Source of the DNA: Bacillus sp. REN10
GTDB taxonomy: Bacteria; Bacillota; Bacilli; Bacillales; Domibacillaceae
DNA length: 64,000 nt
Direction: 5' to 3'
Assembly (NCBI RefSeq): GCF_016820555.1
Contig: NZ_JADHDW010000002.1
Location: 71,736-135,735, forward strand
Made by a program: the position numbers and the translations under genes. The notes below the pieces were generated by a model. That model was not told the origin of the DNA. It made no database searches and saw nothing but the letters and a program-made list of their open reading frames with translations. Shown here piece after piece: positions 50,674 to 59,894 of the stretch. How positions within the stretch are numbered: the first letter of the stretch is position 1; each line of letters begins with the position of its first letter.

Positions 50674-51891
50674 TTAAATAAGCATCCCAGCGATCGCAGC
50701 GCTTAATAAGGAAGCAAGTGCACCAGCAAGAACCGCTTTCAGTCCTAAGCGGGCAATATCTGATCGACGGCTTGGCGCTAAATTACCAAGCCCTCCAAGC
50801 AAGATCGCCATTGATGAAATGTTAGCAAATCCGCAAAGAGCAAAGCTTAAAATCGCTACTGTTTTTTCAGATAAGTTTGGAATTTCAGGAGCAAAGTTGG
50901 AATAAGCAACAAATTCATTAATCACAATTTTTTGGCCGATATAATTTCCTGCTTGAATTGCTTCTTCCCACGGAACACCGATGGCAAAAGCAAGCGGTGC
51001 AAAGATATAGCCCAACAGGAGCTCAAGTGATAAATGTTCTAATCCTACTGCATTTCCGATGACGCCTAATAAACCATTGAGCATTGCGACTAATGCAATG
51101 AAAGCAAGCAGCATTGCACCGATGTTCAAAGCAAGCTGTAAGCCGACCGCAGCTCCTCTAGCTGCAGCGTCGATGACGTTTGTGGAATCAGAATCCACTT
51201 CCATTTCGAATTCTTTCGGTTCAGGGTCAGTGTTCGTTTCAGGAACAAATAACTTAGCCATGATTAGTCCTGCAGGTGCTGCCATGAAACTGGCAGCTAA
51301 TAAATATTCGAGCGGCACTCCAAGAAGGGAATAACCGACAAGAACAGAGCCAGCGACAGAAGCTAATCCACCTGTCATAACGGCAAATAACTCCGATTCC
51401 GTCATTTTATTAATATAAGGCTTGATCACAAGAGGTGCCTCTGTTTGTCCAACGAAAATATTAGCTGCTGCTGAGATTGATTCTGCTTTTCTTGTACCAA
51501 GTACTTTAGCAAGTGCCCCTCCAATAAATTTAATGAACACTTGCATAATCCCTAAATAATATAGAACGGAAATTAAAGAAGAGAAGAAAATGACGACTGG
51601 TAGCACATTTAAAGCGAAGACAAAGGTGATGTTTGATTCCTTTGTATATAATCCACCAAATAAAAAGTCAATACCTGTTCTTGAATAGTCAATAATAGCA
51701 TTGACTAGCATCGTGAAGTCTTGCATTCTCGCTTGACCCCAGTCCCATTTTAAAACAATGAAAGCGAACAAAAGCTGAATAGCAAGTCCGCCAAGCACCG
51801 TCCGCCATTTAATCATTTTTCTGTTTGTTGAAAAGATATAGCCTATTCCAAGGACAATGATGATCCCCAATAAACCCCAAATATAAGTCAA
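50674..51891 (-). CDS. Concentrative nucleoside transporter (NupC/YutK-like)
   Basis: A 405-residue CNT-family nucleoside:H/Na symporter with eight or more membrane segments and the two core motifs [13 protein letters not shown] and the C-terminal [17 protein letters not shown]. YutK of B. subtilis has about the same length. TTG 51891 with AGGTG upstream fits the family start ([10 protein letters not shown]); an open frame extends to 52230, but that part is Ser/Phe/Asn-rich, covers the promoter region and is not coding. It may be co-transcribed with ykuS. Confidence 0.92.
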   Translation of the reverse strand: MTYIWGLLGIIIVLGIGYIFSTNRKMIKWRTVLGGLAIQLLFAFIVLKWDWGQARMQDFTMLVNAIIDYSRTGIDFLFGGLYTKESNITFVFALNVLPVVIFFSSLISVLYYLGIMQVFIKFIGGALAKVLGTRKAESISAAANIFVGQTEAPLVIKPYINKMTESELFAVMTGGLASVAGSVLVGYSLLGVPLEYLLAASFMAAPAGLIMAKLFVPETNTDPEPKEFEMEVDSDSTNVIDAAARGAAVGLQLALNIGAMLLAFIALVAMLNGLLGVIGNAVGLEHLSLELLLGYIFAPLAFAIGVPWEEAIQAGNYIGQKIVINEFVAYSNFAPEIPNLSEKTVAILSFALCGFANISSMAILLGGLGNLAPSRRSDIARLGLKAVLAGALASLLSAAIAGMLI

Positions 51892-52054
51892 TTGACTCAC
51901 CTCTCTGTATTTCTTTGTTGTACGCGCCGTTGTATAGTTTATAATGGGATTAACAGATATACAATAATAAAGTAGTCCATTTTTAAGAGAAAATTTTAAC
52001 AGGGAATATGGGACTCTATTATTAATTAATTGTCTTAGATGAAGGAGCATAAAC

Positions 52055-52297
52055 ATGAAAATCAGAAAAACATTGTTGCACGAAAAAGAAATAAAAGTAT
52101 ATATATATGAGAACAAAAAAGAAGAAACCTTTGTTGTGGCGGTGCCTACACAAGAGTGGTCGATTTCCTTTACGTATGAAGAAAATGGGGAGCATTTTGT
52201 CAATAAACTGTTTTCTTCATTAATGAACACAGGATTAGATCAGGAATCTGCTGAAGGATTAGCTCATCGAATTTATCAATGGACGTGTGAAATGTAA
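52055..52297 (+). CDS. YueH-like small protein
   Basis: An 80-residue acidic protein ([30 protein letters not shown] at the end) resembling the Bacillus YueH family; the match is from memory and moderate. No membrane segment. ATG 52055 has AAGGAGCATAAAC upstream. It is divergent from the nucleoside transporter and 79 bases before RF3, without a clear terminator between. Function unknown. Confidence 0.75.
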   Translation: MKIRKTLLHEKEIKVYIYENKKEETFVVAVPTQEWSISFTYEENGEHFVNKLFSSLMNTGLDQESAEGLAHRIYQWTCEM

Positions 52298-52376
52298 TAG
52301 ACATTCACATTATTTTTCGCTATATTTTTTTCATGGCAATTGACGGATTTTAACTTTGAAAGGATTTGGCTACTAC

Positions 52377-53951
52377 ATGGCTTCATTAAAAGAAGAAGTT
52401 CTCTCTAGAAGAACATTTGCGATTATTTCCCATCCAGATGCGGGAAAAACAACATTAACAGAGAAATTATTACTGTTTGGAGGCGCCATTCGTGATGCTG
52501 GAACAGTAAAGGGGAAAAAAACAGGGAAGTATGCCACATCTGACTGGATGGATATTGAAAAGCAACGGGGGATTTCCGTTACTTCCTCTGTGATGCAATT
52601 TCAATACGAGGATTATAAAGTTAATATTTTGGATACACCTGGGCATCAAGATTTCAGTGAAGATACGTACCGAACATTAATGGCGGTAGATAGTGCGGTC
52701 ATGATTGTTGATGCAGCGAAAGGGATCGAAGCCCAAACGATTAAATTATTTAAAGTATGTCGTATGAGAGGCATTCCTATTTTTACGTTTATTAATAAAT
52801 TGGATCGACAAGCGAAATTGCCGCTTGAACTTCTTGCTGAGCTGGAAGAGGTGCTAGGCATTGAGTCGTATCCGATGAACTGGCCGATTGGAATGGGGAA
52901 AGAGTTTTTTGGAATTTATGATCGTTTCAATCAGCGGATTGAACAATTTCGTGTGGAAAATGAAGAAGATCGTTTTCTGCCTTTGAATGAAGAGGGAGAG
53001 TTAGCGGTTGATCATGAAATTACGAAATCGGCTTTATATGATCAAACGTTGGAGGAAATTATGCTGCTTGAAGAGGCAGGCAATGAATTTTCGAAAGAAC
53101 GAATTGCGAACGGTACGCTAACACCTGTGTTTTTCGGTAGTGCGTTAACCAACTTTGGTGTGCAAACCTTTTTAGAGACGTATTTGCAGTTTGCTCCGCC
53201 ACCACAGCCACGTAGTTCGGACAAGGGAGAGATTGATCCTGTTAGCGAACAATTTTCTGGCTTTATTTTTAAAATCCAAGCGAATATGAATCCTGCTCAT
53301 CGAGATCGCATTGCGTTCTTTCGAATTTGTTCAGGAAAATTTGAACGAGGTATGAGCGTGACGTTAACAAGAACAGGAAAAACATCTAAAGTGTCACAGT
53401 CGACACAATTTTTAGCAGATGATCGTAGCACTGTTAATGAAGCGGTGAGTGGAGATATTATCGGGCTATACGATACGGGCACCTATCAAATTGGCGATAC
53501 ATTAGTCGGAGAAAAACCGCTCTTTCAATATGAAAAATTACCGCAGTTTACACCAGAGCTCTTTGTGAAAGTATCCGCGAAAAATGTGATGAAGCAAAAG
53601 AGTTTTCATAAAGGTATTCAGCAACTTGTCCAAGAAGGCGCGATTCAGCTTTATAAAACGTTACACACAGAAAATTATATTCTAGGAGCGGTCGGTCAGC
53701 TTCAATTTGAAGTATTTGAGCATCGAATGAAAAGCGAGTATAACTCAGAAGTGATTATGGAGCCGATGGGGTCGAAAATTGCTCGTTGGATCGAAAATGA
53801 ACAAGATGTGAAAGAAAGTTTGTCTAATTCCCGCAGTCTGCTTGTAAGAGACCGGTATGACCGCCTTGTGTTTTTATTTGAAAATGAATTTGCTTTGCGT
53901 TGGTTCAGTGATAAGAATGAACACTTGAAATTATATAATATTATGGAATAA
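52377..53951 (+). CDS. prfC: Peptide chain release factor 3
   Basis: A 524-residue translational GTPase that recycles RF1/RF2 from the ribosome after termination. G1 [15 protein letters not shown]2 region [13 protein letters not shown]3 [14 protein letters not shown] and G4 NKLDR are intact; domains 2 and 3 follow ([13 protein letters not shown]). The usual start is [14 protein letters not shown] at ATG 52377; an upstream in-frame TTG at 52356 would add seven residues. It has its own terminator. RF3 is not present in every Bacillus-like genome. Confidence 0.95.
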   Translation: MASLKEEVLSRRTFAIISHPDAGKTTLTEKLLLFGGAIRDAGTVKGKKTGKYATSDWMDIEKQRGISVTSSVMQFQYEDYKVNILDTPGHQDFSEDTYRTLMAVDSAVMIVDAAKGIEAQTIKLFKVCRMRGIPIFTFINKLDRQAKLPLELLAELEEVLGIESYPMNWPIGMGKEFFGIYDRFNQRIEQFRVENEEDRFLPLNEEGELAVDHEITKSALYDQTLEEIMLLEEAGNEFSKERIANGTLTPVFFGSALTNFGVQTFLETYLQFAPPPQPRSSDKGEIDPVSEQFSGFIFKIQANMNPAHRDRIAFFRICSGKFERGMSVTLTRTGKTSKVSQSTQFLADDRSTVNEAVSGDIIGLYDTGTYQIGDTLVGEKPLFQYEKLPQFTPELFVKVSAKNVMKQKSFHKGIQQLVQEGAIQLYKTLHTENYILGAVGQLQFEVFEHRMKSEYNSEVIMEPMGSKIARWIENEQDVKESLSNSRSLLVRDRYDRLVFLFENEFALRWFSDKNEHLKLYNIME

Positions 53952-53960
53952 ATGAAATGA

Positions 53961-53999
53961 AAGCCAGTTAGAAAACTTATTTTCTAGCTGGTTTTTATT
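53961..53999 (+). terminator. Terminator of prfC
   Basis: A 15-bp stem (AAGCCAGTTAGAAAA / TTTTCTAGCTGGTTT, two G-U pairs) with loop CTTA and a T-run. Confidence 0.92.
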
Positions 54000-54015
54000 T
54001 ATGTGAAAGAATTGA

Positions 54016-54044
54016 TTGACACAAGTGTCCGATTAGATAATAAT
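54016..54044 (+). promoter_or_regulatory. nhaC promoter with operator-like repeat
   Basis: Consensus -35 TTGACA (54016-54021) and, 17 bases on, an AATAAT -10. The inverted repeat GACAC-AA-GTGTC (54018-54029) overlaps the -35, a common place for a TetR-type repressor. Confidence 0.5.
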
Positions 54045-54115
54045 GAGAGTTATGTGCTTCAATGCAGAAAAGCGTTCAAGTAAAAAAGTGATTGAATACA
54101 TCAGAGGTGTACAAA

Positions 54116-55495
54116 ATGTTTAAAATTGAGCCATTAATGAAACCTTCGTTAATGCAAGCTTTTGTATTAATTGGAGTAATCATTACAGTCATCAGCACCT
54201 CCATTATTAAATTGGAGTCTGTGCCACATATCCCTATTCTTCTTTCGATTTTATTATTGTTAGCTTTTGGGCTACTCAAAAAAATCCCATTTCAAAAGCT
54301 TGAAGCAGGCATGCTAGATGGCGCGAAAAGTGGAATGGGTGCGGTCTTTATTTTTTTCTTTATAGGAATTTTAGTAAGCAGCTGGATTTTATCCGGAACG
54401 ATTCCAACGATGATTCACGCAGCCTTTGGGCTAGTGACCCCTAAGTTTTTTTATAGTGTGGTGTTTCTTGTCACGGCTATTGTGGGCTTAGGCATCGGCA
54501 GCTCTTTAACGACGGTAGCCACGCTTGGAGTCGCCTTTATCGGTGTAAGTCAGGCGATGGATGCCTCTGTGGCTATGACAGCTGGTGCAGTTGTTTCTGG
54601 CGCTTTTTTTGGAGATAAGATGTCTCCTTTATCAGATACGACTAATTTAGCTGCTTCCATTGTCGGCGTTGATTTATTTGAACATATTCGCAATATGGCA
54701 TGGACGACGATCCCCGCATTTTTCATAACTGTTTTGTTATTTGCAGGGATTTCACCTGAAATGACGGCAGCTGATTTCCCGAAAATAGAAGGGATTAAAG
54801 CGACGCTGTTGGAGATGAATCTAGTTCATTGGTATTCTTGGTTACCTGTTGTTCTATTATTTATCCTTTCTATTAAAAAAGTATCTCCTTTTGTCACGCT
54901 GGCATTAAGTTCTATATTAGGGATTGCGTTATCATTTATTCATTCGGATCATGCGGTCGCTTATGTATTGAAAGTGATCTTTTCTGGATATAAAGCAGAG
55001 ACAGGAAATGCCGAAGTAGATGCATTGTTATCAAGGGGCGGTATGGAAAGTATGATGTTTACCGTTTCTCTCGTCTTGCTTTCTTTAAGTTTAGGAGGTT
55101 TGTTGTTTTCCCTTGGCATTATTCCCCGACTATTTGAAGCGATTGAGCACCGCTTGCAAAAAGTATGGAGCACAATCGCAGCAGCGGCTGCTTCCGCGAT
55201 TGGCGTGAACTTGATTATTGGCGAACAATACTTATCGATCTTGCTAACAGGAGAAGCGTTTGGACGGCAATTTGAAAGAGTAGGTTTAGCAAAGAAAAAT
55301 TTATCACGAACACTTGAAGATGCTGGTACCGTCATCAATCCGCTTGTTCCTTGGAGTGTGTGTGGGGTGTTTATTACGAAAATGCTTGGCGTTCCTACGA
55401 TTGACTACTTACCTTTTGCCTTCTTTTGTTTATTAAGTCCAATGTTAACTGTTTTATTTGGAATAACAGGCTGGACATTAACGAAAAATAAATAA
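54116..55495 (+). CDS. nhaC: Na+/H+ antiporter NhaC
   Basis: A 459-residue membrane antiporter with 11-12 segments. NhaC features: GAKSGMGAVFIFFFIGILVSSWILSGTIPTMI (span), SGAFFGDKMSPLSDTTNLAAS, and the C-terminal RTLEDAGTVINPLVPWSVCG. It exports Na in exchange for H, or may act as malate/lactate antiporter, since related NhaC-family proteins do so. ATG 54116 has AGAGGTG 6 bases upstream and is preferred to the TTG at 54092. Single gene with terminator. Confidence 0.92.
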   Translation: MFKIEPLMKPSLMQAFVLIGVIITVISTSIIKLESVPHIPILLSILLLLAFGLLKKIPFQKLEAGMLDGAKSGMGAVFIFFFIGILVSSWILSGTIPTMIHAAFGLVTPKFFYSVVFLVTAIVGLGIGSSLTTVATLGVAFIGVSQAMDASVAMTAGAVVSGAFFGDKMSPLSDTTNLAASIVGVDLFEHIRNMAWTTIPAFFITVLLFAGISPEMTAADFPKIEGIKATLLEMNLVHWYSWLPVVLLFILSIKKVSPFVTLALSSILGIALSFIHSDHAVAYVLKVIFSGYKAETGNAEVDALLSRGGMESMMFTVSLVLLSLSLGGLLFSLGIIPRLFEAIEHRLQKVWSTIAAAAASAIGVNLIIGEQYLSILLTGEAFGRQFERVGLAKKNLSRTLEDAGTVINPLVPWSVCGVFITKMLGVPTIDYLPFAFFCLLSPMLTVLFGITGWTLTKNK

Positions 55496-55500
55496 AGCTG

Positions 55501-55542
55501 AAAAGGGGATTAACAAACTTTACTGTTAATCTCCTTTTATTT
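55501..55542 (+). terminator. Terminator of nhaC
   Basis: 15-bp stem AAAAGGGGATTAACA / TGTTAATCTCCTTTT (one G-U) with an 8-base loop, then ATTTT. Confidence 0.88.
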
Positions 55543-55582
55543 TAGAGGATGGGTGGCTTGTTTGATAGAAGAGTGATTAAAG

Positions 55583-55611
55583 TTGTACGTTGTAAATGTG
55601 TACATTATAGT
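55583..55611 (+). promoter_or_regulatory. RND exporter promoter with inverted repeat
   Basis: TTGTAC (55583-55588), a 17-base spacer and TATAGT (55606-55611). TGTAC (55584-55588) and GTACA (55600-55604) form an inverted repeat that spans the -35 and spacer, suiting a repressor site. No regulator gene is adjacent. Confidence 0.6.
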
Positions 55612-55624
55612 TAGGAGGATAAGG

Positions 55625-55672
55625 TTGAGATTTAGCATATTGGGAAAGGAGAATTTTTTTGAAAATCAGTAA
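55625..55672 (+). CDS. Possible 15-codon leader peptide
   Basis: AGGAGG (55613-55618) stands 6 bases before TTG 55625, opening MRFSILGKENFFENQ and a stop at 55670 that overlaps the RND start (TTG 55659) by 14 bp in another frame. The RND gene has its own AAAGGAG inside this frame. Could be a coupling leader or simply a spare ribosome site; unproven. Confidence 0.3.
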   Translation: MRFSILGKENFFENQ

Positions 55673-58600
55673 TTTTTCCATCAAGAGACCGGTTTTCACT
55701 ACGGTGATTATGTTTTTAGTCATTATTTTAGGGATTGTGTCTCTATTAAAAATTCCATTAAAGCTTATACCAGATATTAATCCACCGATTGCTGTTGTGG
55801 TCACTTCTTATGAAGGAGCGAGTCCGACAGAAGTGGTGGAGAAAGTAACGAAGCCATTAGAAGAAAGCCTATCAACACTTCCGGGAATTAAAAATATTAC
55901 TTCGACTACGAGGGAAGGATCGAATTTATTGTTACTCGAGTTTTCTTGGAGTACGAAAATTGATGACGTTCAATCAGATGTATTGCAGCGAATTGATCGC
56001 ACTCCTATTCCTGACGAGGCAAGTAAACCGCAGTTTTTTAAGTTTGATCCATCGCAATTTCCGATTATTCAGTTGTCACTTCAGTCAACAGATAACGAAG
56101 AGAATTTAAAAAAGTTAGCATCTGATTTAGAGAAAGACTTAACAACAGTCGAAGGAGTCGCCAGTGTTAGCGTGACAGGTTCTTTAGAAAAAGAAGTAAG
56201 GATTGAATTAAAAGAAGAAAAGCTGAAAAAATATAATTTAGCGCAATCCGATGTTGTGCAGCTCATTCAAGCAAATAATATTTCTCTTCCAGGCGATACA
56301 GTCGAATCAAATGGAATGTCGTTAACGACGAGGATTGTTAGTCAATTAACGAGTGTCGATGAAATGAAACAATTAGTATTGACGGTGAATCCGCTGAATG
56401 GAGAAGAAGTTACGTTAGGTAATGTAGCGAGCGTTGAATTAACAGAAAAAGAGACAGGAACGATCACACGAGCGAATCAGCATTCTGCCGTTTTACTGAG
56501 TGTATTGCAACAAGCAGATGCGAATACAGCGGAAGTTTCTAAACAATTTCAAGAAAAATTAAATGAACTTTTGAAGGAAGATCGTTACAAAAAAATCGAT
56601 GCAGATATCCTATTCGACCAAGGAGATTATATTCGCCTGTCCATCGGCAATATCGGAAATTCTCTTCTTCTTGGCGGTATGTTTGCTATGCTTGTCTTAT
56701 TTATTTTCCTTAAAAATGTAAGAAGTCCGCTTATTATAGGTGTCGCAATTCCCTACTCTGTTATTGTTACTTTTGTTTTAATGTATTTTGCTGACTTTGA
56801 CTTAAATATTATGACGCTTGGGGCATTGGCTCTTGGCATTGGAATGCTTGTTGATAATGCGATTGTAGTGATTGAAAATATTTATCGACATTTATCAATG
56901 GGGAAAGACGCCAAGCAAGCGGCGCGTGATGGAGCCAAAGAAGTAGGTGGAGCGATAACCGCTTCCACATTAACAACGGTTGCTGTCTTTTTGCCGGTTG
57001 TATTCATCTCGGGTATTCTTGGTCAAATTTTTAAAGAGTTTGCTTTAACGATTTCCTTTAGTTTACTAGCGTCATTAGTGGTCGCGTTGACTGTTATTCC
57101 AATGATGGCAAGCCGCTGGTTAAAGATGTCAGAATCGACAGGTAAGAAGCAAGCCGCTGCTATGTCACGCTTTGAACAAGCGGTTCGCTGGTCCTTACAT
57201 CATCGCTTTCTCGTATTAGCAATCTCCTTTGTGTTGTTTATAGGCGGAGCTTTTGGATTAACGACGGTTGGGTCACAATTTCTGCCGCCGACAGACGAAG
57301 GATTTTTCAACATTAAAGTCAAACTTGAGAACGGAACAGCTTTACAGGAGACCAATCGTGTGATTGAAGCGATTGAGCAAAAGTTAGAGAAGCAGAAGGA
57401 TGTCGATGTGTTCGTTAGTTTAGTTGGATCTACTCAGGAGGATTCTTTCCGAGGGACAGGATCAGCCAATGTGGCTGAACTTTATGTGAAGTTAGATCCG
57501 CTAGAAAAAAGAGATCGATCTGTTTTTGCTTTTGTGGATGAGATTAAAAACGAGGTAATAACAGCCGCGGAAAATGTAAATAATACAGCAGAAGTGACTT
57601 TTAACTTGCAGTCTGCGTCAGGGACAAGCCCGCAAACACTTACGTTTAACGTTCGAGACGCAAGCAAGGAGCGACTCGATCAAGCGGTGAAAGAGATTAC
57701 AACGGTGATGAAAGACATTCCTGATATCACTGAAATAACAACGAATCGGGAAGAAACCGTTAAAGAAGTTCAAATCACTGTTGACCGGGAGAAAGGGTTA
57801 GAGGCAGGCCTTGCCCCTGCTCAAATCGCTTCGATCGTCAATGATGCGACTAGAGGAGTAATTGCTACACAAATTATTAATAAAAATGACGAAGTACAAA
57901 CAGTGAAAGTGCAATATGATCAAAATGTAACAAAAAATATTGATCGCTTAAAAAACTTATTAGTGAAAACACCTTCTGGGAACTTCATGAAGCTCAAAGA
58001 CCTTGCGGATATCCAAATTCAAGAAGGGCCGGTAAGCATTCAACGGATTAATCAGCAAGAAGCGGTGCAGTTTACTGCGATGTATACATCCGATACAAAC
58101 CTTGGAGAAATTTCTAAAAAAGTCGATGAGAAAATAGCGGGGCTTGATTTATCGGATGAAACAAAAATTACTTTTAGTGGAGATCGTGATTTGTTAGAAA
58201 GCTCCATTGATGATATGATTATGGCGCTTGTGCTGGCTATTGTTTTAATTTACATCGTGATGGCGGCGCAGTATGAGTCATTTAAATATCCATTTGTGAT
58301 TATGTTTACGGTCCCATTAATGGTTGTTGGGGTATCGATTGCTTTAACTGTGACAAGAACGCCAATTAGCATTCCAGCTGTCATCGGCATTTTGATCTTA
58401 GCAGGCATTGTTGTTAACAATGCGATCGTAATTGTCGATTATATTATTCAGCGAAAAGATAGAGAAGAAAGTAGCTATGAAGCCATTGTTTCTGCTGTTA
58501 AAGACCGGGCTCGTCCAATCTTAATGACCGCATTAACCACCATTCTTGGGTTAGTGCCGTTAGCGATGGGGATTGGCGGAGGAACGGAAATTAATCAGCC

Positions 58601-58727
58601 GATGGGAATTGCTGTGATTGGCGGATTAATTTCAAGCACGTTTTTAACATTGTTTGTCATTCCAGTCGTTTATAGCTTCTTTGATCGAGAAACAAGGAAC
58701 ATGAAAAAAATTAAGCAAACAAAATAG
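55659..58727 (+). CDS. RND-family efflux transporter (SwrC/AcrB-like)
   Basis: A 1022-residue proton-driven exporter with the two-fold RND layout: an N-terminal membrane segment (FSIKRPVFTTVIMFLVI), a porter loop of about 300 residues, six membrane segments including the proton-relay helix LGIGMLVDNAIVVIENI, a second porter loop and six more segments (GIVVNNAIVIVDY). No membrane-fusion partner is encoded nearby, as for Bacillus SwrC/YerP, which exports surfactin-like compounds. The start is TTG 55659 with AAAGGAG 9 bases upstream. Confidence 0.93.
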   Translation: MKISNFSIKRPVFTTVIMFLVIILGIVSLLKIPLKLIPDINPPIAVVVTSYEGASPTEVVEKVTKPLEESLSTLPGIKNITSTTREGSNLLLLEFSWSTKIDDVQSDVLQRIDRTPIPDEASKPQFFKFDPSQFPIIQLSLQSTDNEENLKKLASDLEKDLTTVEGVASVSVTGSLEKEVRIELKEEKLKKYNLAQSDVVQLIQANNISLPGDTVESNGMSLTTRIVSQLTSVDEMKQLVLTVNPLNGEEVTLGNVASVELTEKETGTITRANQHSAVLLSVLQQADANTAEVSKQFQEKLNELLKEDRYKKIDADILFDQGDYIRLSIGNIGNSLLLGGMFAMLVLFIFLKNVRSPLIIGVAIPYSVIVTFVLMYFADFDLNIMTLGALALGIGMLVDNAIVVIENIYRHLSMGKDAKQAARDGAKEVGGAITASTLTTVAVFLPVVFISGILGQIFKEFALTISFSLLASLVVALTVIPMMASRWLKMSESTGKKQAAAMSRFEQAVRWSLHHRFLVLAISFVLFIGGAFGLTTVGSQFLPPTDEGFFNIKVKLENGTALQETNRVIEAIEQKLEKQKDVDVFVSLVGSTQEDSFRGTGSANVAELYVKLDPLEKRDRSVFAFVDEIKNEVITAAENVNNTAEVTFNLQSASGTSPQTLTFNVRDASKERLDQAVKEITTVMKDIPDITEITTNREETVKEVQITVDREKGLEAGLAPAQIASIVNDATRGVIATQIINKNDEVQTVKVQYDQNVTKNIDRLKNLLVKTPSGNFMKLKDLADIQIQEGPVSIQRINQQEAVQFTAMYTSDTNLGEISKKVDEKIAGLDLSDETKITFSGDRDLLESSIDDMIMALVLAIVLIYIVMAAQYESFKYPFVIMFTVPLMVVGVSIALTVTRTPISIPAVIGILILAGIVVNNAIVIVDYIIQRKDREESSYEAIVSAVKDRARPILMTALTTILGLVPLAMGIGGGTEINQPMGIAVIGGLISSTFLTLFVIPVVYSFFDRETRNMKKIKQTK

Positions 58728-58787
58728 TTTACAATTGGGCTCGTTTTTTTTATAATAAAAAAACAAACAACTGAACCTTCGTTGACA

Positions 58788-58934
58788 TTCGTCAAAGGGG
58801 AGTAGCCGTTAGGTAATCTAGTACCTAGAACAAAGTCGTCATTTCATGGATGTCTATCCATCGGCTTTGTTGGCATGATGGAATATCATGCTCAGCGAGA
58901 CCTTTGCCTTTTTTGGCAAAGGTCTCGCTTTTTT
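58788..58934 (+). ncRNA. yybP-ykoY manganese riboswitch with terminator
   Basis: TCAAAGGGGAGTAGC near 58791-58806 and CAGCGAGACCTTTGCC near 58893 are the two conserved Mn-binding internal loops of the yybP-ykoY aptamer, joined by the long GTCGTCATTTCATGG arm. The 3' part also forms a perfect 14-bp terminator (58895-58908 / 58915-58928, loop six T, then six T). Mn binding should stabilise the aptamer and allow read-through to the TerC gene. Confidence 0.94.
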
Positions 58935-58981
58935 GTTGTTTCGTATTCATTATCAATAAATCATTGGAGGAGATTTAATTT

Positions 58982-59755
58982 ATGGATGCATCATTGTTAC
59001 TCGAATACGGTTGGGTATTGCTTGTACTCGTCGCTCTAGAAGGAATTTTAGCTGCTGACAATGCTGTTGTGATGGCTGTTATGGTGAAGCACTTGCCGAA
59101 AAAAGAACAAAAGAAGGCACTATTCTATGGATTATTAGGCGCATTCATTTTCCGCCTCGCTTCTTTATTCCTTATCTCGTTTTTAGTGGATGTATGGCAA
59201 GTGCAGGCGATTGGAGCGATTTACTTATTCTATATTGCCATTAACCATCTATATAAAACTTGGAAGCATAAAAACGGTACCGATAGTCATGAAATTAAGG
59301 AAGCTAAAGGTTCTTCTTTCTGGATGACTGTTTTAAAAGTAGAGGTGGCAGACATTGCGTTTGCGATTGACTCGATGCTGGCAGCTGTTGCCTTAGCCCT
59401 TACATTAAAACCGGTAGGAACATTCCACATTGGTGGAATCGATGGGGGCCAATTTATTGTCATGTTCCTTGGAGGGTTTATTGGTGTCGTGATCATGCGG
59501 TTTGCAGCTACTTGGTTTGTACGTTTATTGCAAAACTATCCTTCACTTGAAACAGCCGCTTTCTTAATTGTTGGCTGGGTAGGTGTGAAACTTGCGGTCT
59601 TTACTTTGGCGCATCCGAAAGTCCATATTCTTGATGAACACTTCCCAGAGTCGACAGGATGGAAACTTACTTTCTGGATTGTTCTAGTAGGAATCGCATT
59701 GGGCGGTTACTTATTCGCTAAAAAGAAAGGTCCTGTAAGTGAACAAGTAAATTAA
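58982..59755 (+). CDS. ykoY: TerC-family manganese exporter YkoY
   Basis: A 257-residue TerC-family protein with seven or eight membrane segments and the acidic metal-site motifs ALEGILAADNAVVMAVMV and VEVADIAFAIDSMLAAVALAL. B. subtilis YkoY (MeeY) exports Mn, in part to metallate secreted enzymes, and is preceded by the same riboswitch. ATG 58982 has GGAGGAG 9 bases upstream. Single gene with terminator. Confidence 0.94.
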   Translation: MDASLLLEYGWVLLVLVALEGILAADNAVVMAVMVKHLPKKEQKKALFYGLLGAFIFRLASLFLISFLVDVWQVQAIGAIYLFYIAINHLYKTWKHKNGTDSHEIKEAKGSSFWMTVLKVEVADIAFAIDSMLAAVALALTLKPVGTFHIGGIDGGQFIVMFLGGFIGVVIMRFAATWFVRLLQNYPSLETAAFLIVGWVGVKLAVFTLAHPKVHILDEHFPESTGWKLTFWIVLVGIALGGYLFAKKKGPVSEQVN

Positions 59756-59783
59756 CTGCATCAAATTGAATAGCTAGTTTTTC

Positions 59784-59816
59784 AAAAAAGTGTGATCTTC
59801 CTTATCACACTTTTTT
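59784..59816 (+). terminator. Terminator of ykoY
   Basis: Perfect 13-bp stem AAAAAAGTGTGAT / ATCACACTTTTTT with a 7-base loop. Confidence 0.92.
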
Positions 59817-59845
59817 GTTATGTAAGTTATATTTAACATCATCCC

Positions 59846-59886
59846 GTTTAAAAAAGAAGTAGCATGGCCATTATTTCAGCCATGCT
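59846..59886 (-). terminator. Terminator of radical SAM operon
   Basis: 8-bp stem AGCATGGC / GCCATGCT (59861-59868 / 59879-59886) followed on the minus strand by ACTTCTTTTTT, nine bases after the radical SAM stop codon. Confidence 0.8.
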
Positions 59887-59894
59887 GGAGTAGG

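Noticed and set aside
51892-52230. Upstream extension of the nucleoside transporter reading frame (about 113 extra residues)
   Set aside because: The part is Phe/Ser/Asn-rich without family similarity, runs through the divergent promoter region and the YueH-like gene start, and a proper TTG with AGGTG lies at 51891.
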